DNA of 32,439 nucleotides from an uncultured Roseiflexaceae bacterium (GTDB taxonomy: Bacteria; Chloroflexota; Chloroflexia; Chloroflexales; Roseiflexaceae), in NCBI GenBank assembly GCA_903889425.1, contig CAISXI010000406.1:1-32439 (forward strand), read 5' to 3'. The notes under the pieces were generated by a model. The model was not told the origin of the DNA. It saw nothing but the letters and a program-made list of their open reading frames with translations, and did not search any database. Positions 27,741 to 32,439 of the stretch are shown one piece after another. Position 1 is the first letter of the stretch. The number at the start of each line of letters is the position of its first letter. Made by a program: the position numbers and the translations under genes.

Positions 27741-29186
27741 GTGAAATCACAAATCTCTCGGATGGTTTGGTGGTGGTGTGTCGGTATCAGTATGTTGTTT
27801 GGGCTACTCCATACCCCTGCGACCATTCAGGCTGCGCCGCGCTGTTTTGCCGAAACAGGGCAATGCATTGATGGACAGATCCGCACGTTTTGGGAAGGTC
27901 AAGGGGGCATCGCCGTATTTGGCTTCCCAATCGCCGCAGCGACGACGACCAACGTGGATGGTCACACCGTAGTAGCACAGCGCTTTGAACGCCAACGGAT
28001 CGAATATCATGCCAACAATCCTGTGCCCTACGACATCTTGTTGGGACGTGTCGGGGCTGACACACTCGCCGCTCAAGGACGCGATTGGCAAGCCTTCCCC
28101 CAAAGTGGCGTCATAGCCAATTGCCGCTATTTTGCGGCCACCAATCAAAGTGTGTGTGGCGCTATTTTGCAACGCTGGCTCACCACCGGCATTGAATTTG
28201 ATGGGAAGCCAGGGTACAGTGATGCCGAACGCCTCGCCCTCAATGGCATCCCACTCTCTGGACTCATCAACGAAACACTCGACGATGGCCGACAATACCA
28301 AGTACAGTGGTTCGAACGCACCCGGATTGAATTACATCCCGAAAACCGCTCCCCCTATAACGTCCTTAACGGATTACTCGGGAGTGCGAGCATCGCACCA
28401 AATCAATCAGCATCACTCATAAATACCCCCAGTCTCGCAATCGCTACCGCCACCGTGCCGCCGGTCGTTGTCTCAAATTCCACAAATCCCACCATTCCCG
28501 TGAGTGCCATTAAAGTCAAAGTACTGCGGGTCGTCGATGGCGATACCATCCATGTATTACTCAACAACAAAGATGTCACCATTCGTATGATTGGGATTGA
28601 TACACCCGAAACCGTTGATCCACGCAAACCAGTCCAATGTTTTGGCAAAGAAGCATCGAGTCATGCCCGCCAATTACTCGATGGCACCACCGTCTACCTC
28701 GAACAAGATACGAGCCAAGGTGATTACGATAAATACAACCGTTTGTTGAGTTATATCTGGATGTCCGACGGTCGATTATTTAATCAAGTAATGATTGCCG
28801 AAGGCTATGCCTTTGAATACACCTACAATCTCCCCTACAATTATCAGACCCAATTCAAATCAGCCCAACGCAACGCCCAAAATCAACAAATCGGGTTGTG
28901 GTCATCCACGACGTGTAACGGCGTCCATGGCGTTGTAGGCACCACTGCGGCCACCGCAACCGCCGTGCCTGTTATCATTGGTGGTGGCGGGAGCGGTGGT
29001 GGGGGAAGTAGCACTATCGATGCAGCCTCAGCACCTTGTCTTGTTGGCCAAATCAAAGGAAACCGCCGCTCCATGATTTATCACGTCCCCGATGGGGCTT
29101 TTTATGCCAAAACCCACGTCACAGTGGAATGCTTCGATAGTGAATCAGCAGCTATTGCCGCGGGCTACCGCCGGAGCAAACGCTAA
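27741..29186 (+). CDS. Secreted thermonuclease-family protein with N-terminal FWEGQGG/FGFPI-type repeats and a C-terminal IKGN..YHVPDGAFYAKT domain
   Basis: Signal peptide; IRTFWEGQGGIAVFGFPIAAA repeats; SNase domain nearly identical to that of 26659..27690; C-term CLVGQIKGNRRSMIYHVPDGAFYAKTHVTVECFDSESAAIAAGYRRSKR. Confidence 0.9.
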   Translation: MKSQISRMVWWWCVGISMLFGLLHTPATIQAAPRCFAETGQCIDGQIRTFWEGQGGIAVFGFPIAAATTTNVDGHTVVAQRFERQRIEYHANNPVPYDILLGRVGADTLAAQGRDWQAFPQSGVIANCRYFAATNQSVCGAILQRWLTTGIEFDGKPGYSDAERLALNGIPLSGLINETLDDGRQYQVQWFERTRIELHPENRSPYNVLNGLLGSASIAPNQSASLINTPSLAIATATVPPVVVSNSTNPTIPVSAIKVKVLRVVDGDTIHVLLNNKDVTIRMIGIDTPETVDPRKPVQCFGKEASSHARQLLDGTTVYLEQDTSQGDYDKYNRLLSYIWMSDGRLFNQVMIAEGYAFEYTYNLPYNYQTQFKSAQRNAQNQQIGLWSSTTCNGVHGVVGTTAATATAVPVIIGGGGSGGGGSSTIDAASAPCLVGQIKGNRRSMIYHVPDGAFYAKTHVTVECFDSESAAIAAGYRRSKR

Positions 29187-29188
29187 AA

Positions 29189-29217
29189 TTGCCCAATGCC
29201 CACTCCTCTCGTATAAT
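29189..29217 (+). promoter_or_regulatory. Sigma70-type promoter for the isomerase gene
   Basis: TTGCCC (29189-29194), 17-nt spacer, TATAAT (29212-29217). Confidence 0.75.
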
Positions 29218-29254
29218 CAGCACGTTCATCAACGTAGAGGAGCAGTAATTTATT

Positions 29255-30067
29255 ATGCGAATTGATTTGTTTCGCAGTACGTGGGGCATCGATGCCCCGT
29301 GGGAAGTCGTATTCCCGTCTATCGCCCAACAAGGGTATCGTGGCGTCGAGCTCGGTGTGCCACTCGATCGAAGCGAACAAACCCTCTTGGTTGCCCAACT
29401 CGCCGCACACCAGCTTGAATATATTGCGATGGTATTTACCAGTGGTGATGATTTGGCGAGCCATATCGCGTCAGCCAAACAACAAGTCGAAGCCGCAGTT
29501 GCCTGTGGTGCCCGGCAAATCACCTTGCATGGCTGGCGTGACGCCTCGAATTTCGACGACGGCTGTCGCTTTGTCGAAGCCATCATCGCCCTCGAACAAC
29601 ACTACGGCATTGCCATCGGGCATGAGACACATCGTGGCCGGCTCTTTTTTAATCCGTGGTGGACTGACATGTACCTATCCCGTTACCCCGATGCGCATAT
29701 CTGTGCCGACTACAGCCATTGGGTGGTCGTCGCTGAGCGCAATTTGACCGATGCCGAAGCCATCATGGAGCGTTGTGCACAGCACTGCATCCACCTGCAT
29801 ACCCGCGTCGGGCATTCCCAAGGCCCACAAGTGCCGGACCCGAGCTTGCCCCGCTACACGGCCGAAGTCGCCGCCCACGAATACTGGTGGCAACTGGCCG
29901 TGACCGCCAATCAACGCGCTGGCAAAACCAGCTTTTCGATGACCCCCGAATACGGCCCACCGCCCTATCAATCCACCGATCTTGTCACCAATGCCCCGCT
30001 ACAACCATTAAGCGATATTGTGGAGTGGCAGAGCCAACGCCTACGCACGTTGTTCCATATCAACTAA
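29255..30067 (+). CDS. Sugar phosphate isomerase/epimerase (xylose isomerase-like TIM barrel)
   Basis: MRIDLFRSTWGIDAPWEVVFPSIAQQGYRGVELGVPL; IGHETHRGRLFF; ADYSHWVVVAE; HLHTRVGHSQGPQVPDPS. Confidence 0.8.
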   Translation: MRIDLFRSTWGIDAPWEVVFPSIAQQGYRGVELGVPLDRSEQTLLVAQLAAHQLEYIAMVFTSGDDLASHIASAKQQVEAAVACGARQITLHGWRDASNFDDGCRFVEAIIALEQHYGIAIGHETHRGRLFFNPWWTDMYLSRYPDAHICADYSHWVVVAERNLTDAEAIMERCAQHCIHLHTRVGHSQGPQVPDPSLPRYTAEVAAHEYWWQLAVTANQRAGKTSFSMTPEYGPPPYQSTDLVTNAPLQPLSDIVEWQSQRLRTLFHIN

Positions 30068-30086
30068 TCCCATCAACCAATCACCA

Positions 30087-30132
30087 CACAACGCCGGTAC
30101 CAACACAATGATATGTGCGTACCGGCGTTGTG
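30087..30132. terminator. Hairpin between convergent genes
   Basis: CACAACGCCGGTAC (30087-30100) ... GTACCGGCGTTGTG (30119-30132), 14-bp perfect arms. Confidence 0.7.
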
Positions 30133-30155
30133 CTGTTATTTTGCAAAAATAATAT

Positions 30156-31628
30156 CTACTCGACTAACTGTGCGGCATGCTTACCTGACAACAATGCCAG
30201 TGGGATGCCACCACCAGGGTGCGTCCCACCACCACAATAGTACAAACCAGCAATCTGGGGATCGCGTTGGGGCGGGCGCATAAATGCACTCAAGGCAGAG
30301 TTCGATGCCAGACCATAAATTGATCCGCCGGGCGCATTGTAGCGTTGCGCCAAATCATGGGGGGTCAATATGTGTTGCACCACAATGTTTTGGCGAAACC
30401 CAGCCAAGCCAAAGCGGGTTTCGAGTTGGCGTGCCATCTGGTCGGCATAACCCGCTGCCACGTTGGGCCAATCAATCTGGCTCCCCCGGGTAGCCGGTAC
30501 ATTGACCAACGCAAACACATTTTGGCTACCCGCAGGCGCATGATTCGCATCATAATCAACCGTGTGATTCAAATAAATGGTAGGGGTGGCATGGAGACGA
30601 CCCGCATCAGTATCGGCGAATTCAGCCCGATAATCAGGCGAAAAGCAGATCGTGTGATGGTCGATTTGCGCATACCGTTCACGTAAACCCCACAACACCA
30701 CAAATCCACTCGTCGATAATTCACGCCGTGCCAAGCGTTGTGCCCGCCCTGCCCCACCATCAAGCAACTTCGCCAATGTCACCTGTGGGTCGACATTGCT
30801 AATCACCCGTTGCGTGGCGATTGTTTCACCAGTACTCGTGGTGACGCCACAAACCCGACCATGTTGATGGTGAATACCTGTCACCGTGGTTGCCGTACGG
30901 ATATCGACACCGACTCGGGCAGCCGTCGCCTGCAACACTTCAGCGATACGATACAAGCCACCACGCGGATAAAACGCTCCGAACCCGAATTCAGCCCATG
31001 CAATCAAATTAAACGTCGCGGGGGTACGATACGGCGACGATCCATTGTAGGTGGCAAAGCGATTCATGACCTGCTGTAATTGGGGGCTTTCAAAAAAACT
31101 GCGTACCGCCACGTCCATCGTACGCAGACCATCAAGCCGCCAGCCATCGCGGAGCACGCGCCAATCGAGCAAACTTTGCCATCCCGTCATGGGAGTATAC
31201 AAAAACTGATTGGCGCTCAAATCCCACAATTGCTGGGAATATTGCATAAACCGCATAAAATTCCCTACGTCGCGCGGATTGATTGCCGCTATGCTTTGGA
31301 TGAGTGCCGGCAACGACGCCATGGCATCAAATCGTGTGCCATCCGCCCACATATAGCGGCAGGCCGACGGCAATGCCACGACGTCAAGTTCGGCAGCAAG
31401 TGAGCTACCAGCTACCCGCAACAAATCATCGAGCACCCATGGCATCGTCAACAGCGACGGGCCGATATCCCACACAAATCCTTGGTCACGCACAATATTG
31501 AGTTTGCCACCCACGTTTGGGCGGGCTTCAATCAACGTGGTGGGACGCCCTGCTACCGCACAGCGAATGGCAGCAGCCAGCCCACCCAATCCCCCACCAA
31601 CCACTACCACATGCTCTGCCTGTCGCAT
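30156..31628 (-). CDS. Phytoene desaturase-like (CrtI-type) FAD oxidoreductase
   Basis: HVVVVGGGLGGLAAAIRCAVAGRPTTLIEARPNVGGKLN; C-term GLYYCGGGTHPGGGIPLALLSGKHAA. Start set at ATG 31628 (AAAGGTAATT RBS). Confidence 0.92.
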   Translation of the reverse strand: MRQAEHVVVVGGGLGGLAAAIRCAVAGRPTTLIEARPNVGGKLNIVRDQGFVWDIGPSLLTMPWVLDDLLRVAGSSLAAELDVVALPSACRYMWADGTRFDAMASLPALIQSIAAINPRDVGNFMRFMQYSQQLWDLSANQFLYTPMTGWQSLLDWRVLRDGWRLDGLRTMDVAVRSFFESPQLQQVMNRFATYNGSSPYRTPATFNLIAWAEFGFGAFYPRGGLYRIAEVLQATAARVGVDIRTATTVTGIHHQHGRVCGVTTSTGETIATQRVISNVDPQVTLAKLLDGGAGRAQRLARRELSTSGFVVLWGLRERYAQIDHHTICFSPDYRAEFADTDAGRLHATPTIYLNHTVDYDANHAPAGSQNVFALVNVPATRGSQIDWPNVAAGYADQMARQLETRFGLAGFRQNIVVQHILTPHDLAQRYNAPGGSIYGLASNSALSAFMRPPQRDPQIAGLYYCGGGTHPGGGIPLALLSGKHAAQLVE

Positions 31629-31768
31629 AATTACCTTTTGTCCAAAACAGCCCATCTAAGTGTCGTATTATACCAAGACATTCACTGCATACGGAGTGGT
31701 CACGCACCAACACCGGCAACAGCACTGAAATGCACCGTTGCATTTGTCATTGACCGCTTGCACAAAAT

Positions 31769-31788
31769 TTGTTTGTAGTCACAAACAA
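31769..31788. promoter_or_regulatory. 20-bp dyad in divergent intergenic region
   Basis: TTGTTTGT-AGTC-ACAAACAA; a second dyad AAATGCA-CCGT-TGCATTT lies at 31728-31745. Confidence 0.4.
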
Positions 31789-31915
31789 TTATTTCTCTAC
31801 ACAATCTTTATCATAACTCAACAAAAACCCCGTATAATAACGGAACGAATTATACAAATTTTTCATCTTTATACCATGTCTAAAAGACAATTAGTTGACT
31901 GGAAAGGGATACGCC

Positions 31916-32439
31916 ATGAAATACCGTCTGCTCACACTATTGGGACTCGCATGTCTACTCGCCGCCTGTGGTCGTGGGATTGGGAGCGATCAACCACCAC
32001 CCCCAGACAAAAACCGCCCCAAAGTTGCGACTGCCGTAGCTATTCTACCCACGGTACGCACAATCCCAAACACCAATTCAAATACGGCTAAACCAGCAAA
32101 CAACACCGTGCAGACTATCAATGTCAAAGCCGAATTGTGGGCAGATAATTGGTTTGCGCTCTATCTCGATAACCAACTCATCAAAGAAGATTCCGTACCG
32201 ATTACCACGGAGCGCTCATTTAATGCGGAGACTGTCACATTCCCAGCCACTTATCCCATGCATTTTAGCGTTATCCTCAAAGACTACATCCAAAACGATA
32301 CCGGGCTCGAGTATATCGGCACTGATCGCCAACAAATCGGCGATGGTGGATTTATTGGCCAATTTACCGATGCCGATACTGGCGAGATGATCGGGGTCAC
32401 CAATGAATGGTGGAAGTGTACCGTCATCCACACTGCACC
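31916..32439 (+). CDS. Lipoprotein of unknown function, truncated at the window's 3' edge
   Basis: Open frame to the window end, not in the ORF track: MKYRLLTLLGLACLLAACGRGIGSDQPPPPDK...AELWADNWFALYLDNQLIKEDSVPITTERSFNAETVTFPATYPMHFSVILKDYIQNDTGLEYIG. Lipobox LLAAC. Confidence 0.8.
   Translation, partial: MKYRLLTLLGLACLLAACGRGIGSDQPPPPDKNRPKVATAVAILPTVRTIPNTNSNTAKPANNTVQTINVKAELWADNWFALYLDNQLIKEDSVPITTERSFNAETVTFPATYPMHFSVILKDYIQNDTGLEYIGTDRQQIGDGGFIGQFTDADTGEMIGVTNEWWKCTVIHTA

Noticed and set aside
26659-29186. Thermonuclease genes as prophage or mobile element remnant
   Set aside because: No phage structural, integrase or transposase genes nearby; the signal/TM architecture fits cellular envelope proteins.
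30156-31628. Carotenoid biosynthesis cluster
   Set aside because: Only the CrtI-type desaturase is present; no phytoene synthase or cyclase in the window.

Overview
The window is about 32.4 kb of bacterial chromosome with roughly balanced GC. Gene content and protein style (GerMN protein with an N-terminal Cys cluster, FWEGQGG..FGFPI-type repeats, DUF177-rpmF-fabH-fabD) suggest Chloroflexota, possibly Herpetosiphon-like; this lineage call is inference. The left half is housekeeping: rpsB-tsf-pyrH-frr-uppS-cdsA-rseP, then rsmD-coaD-(DivIVA-like)-DUF177-rpmF-fabH-fabD. The right half is accessory: two large membrane proteins (one GT39-like), a nucleoside hydrolase, a GH5-like hydrolase, a GH4 enzyme, two tandem secreted or anchored thermonuclease-like proteins, a sugar isomerase/epimerase, a CrtI-type desaturase, and a lipoprotein truncated by the window edge that the ORF track omits. 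The most unusual item is directly downstream of rseP: a Cas4/RecB-like PD-(D/E)XK nuclease with a transmembrane hairpin inserted in the fold. It is interrupted by an in-frame TAG immediately followed by ATG (TAGATG) in the hairpin loop, so the predicted Fe-S cysteines and nuclease motifs lie on two adjacent ORFs. A translationally coupled, very acidic small protein follows. Other points of interest are a perfect-consensus sigma70-type promoter, several perfect hairpins at ribosomal-operon gene junctions, dyad-symmetric candidate operators in divergent intergenic regions, and an AT-rich T-tract island upstream of the GH4 gene. No tRNA, rRNA, CRISPR array or transposase was recognised. All family calls are by eye, with no database search.
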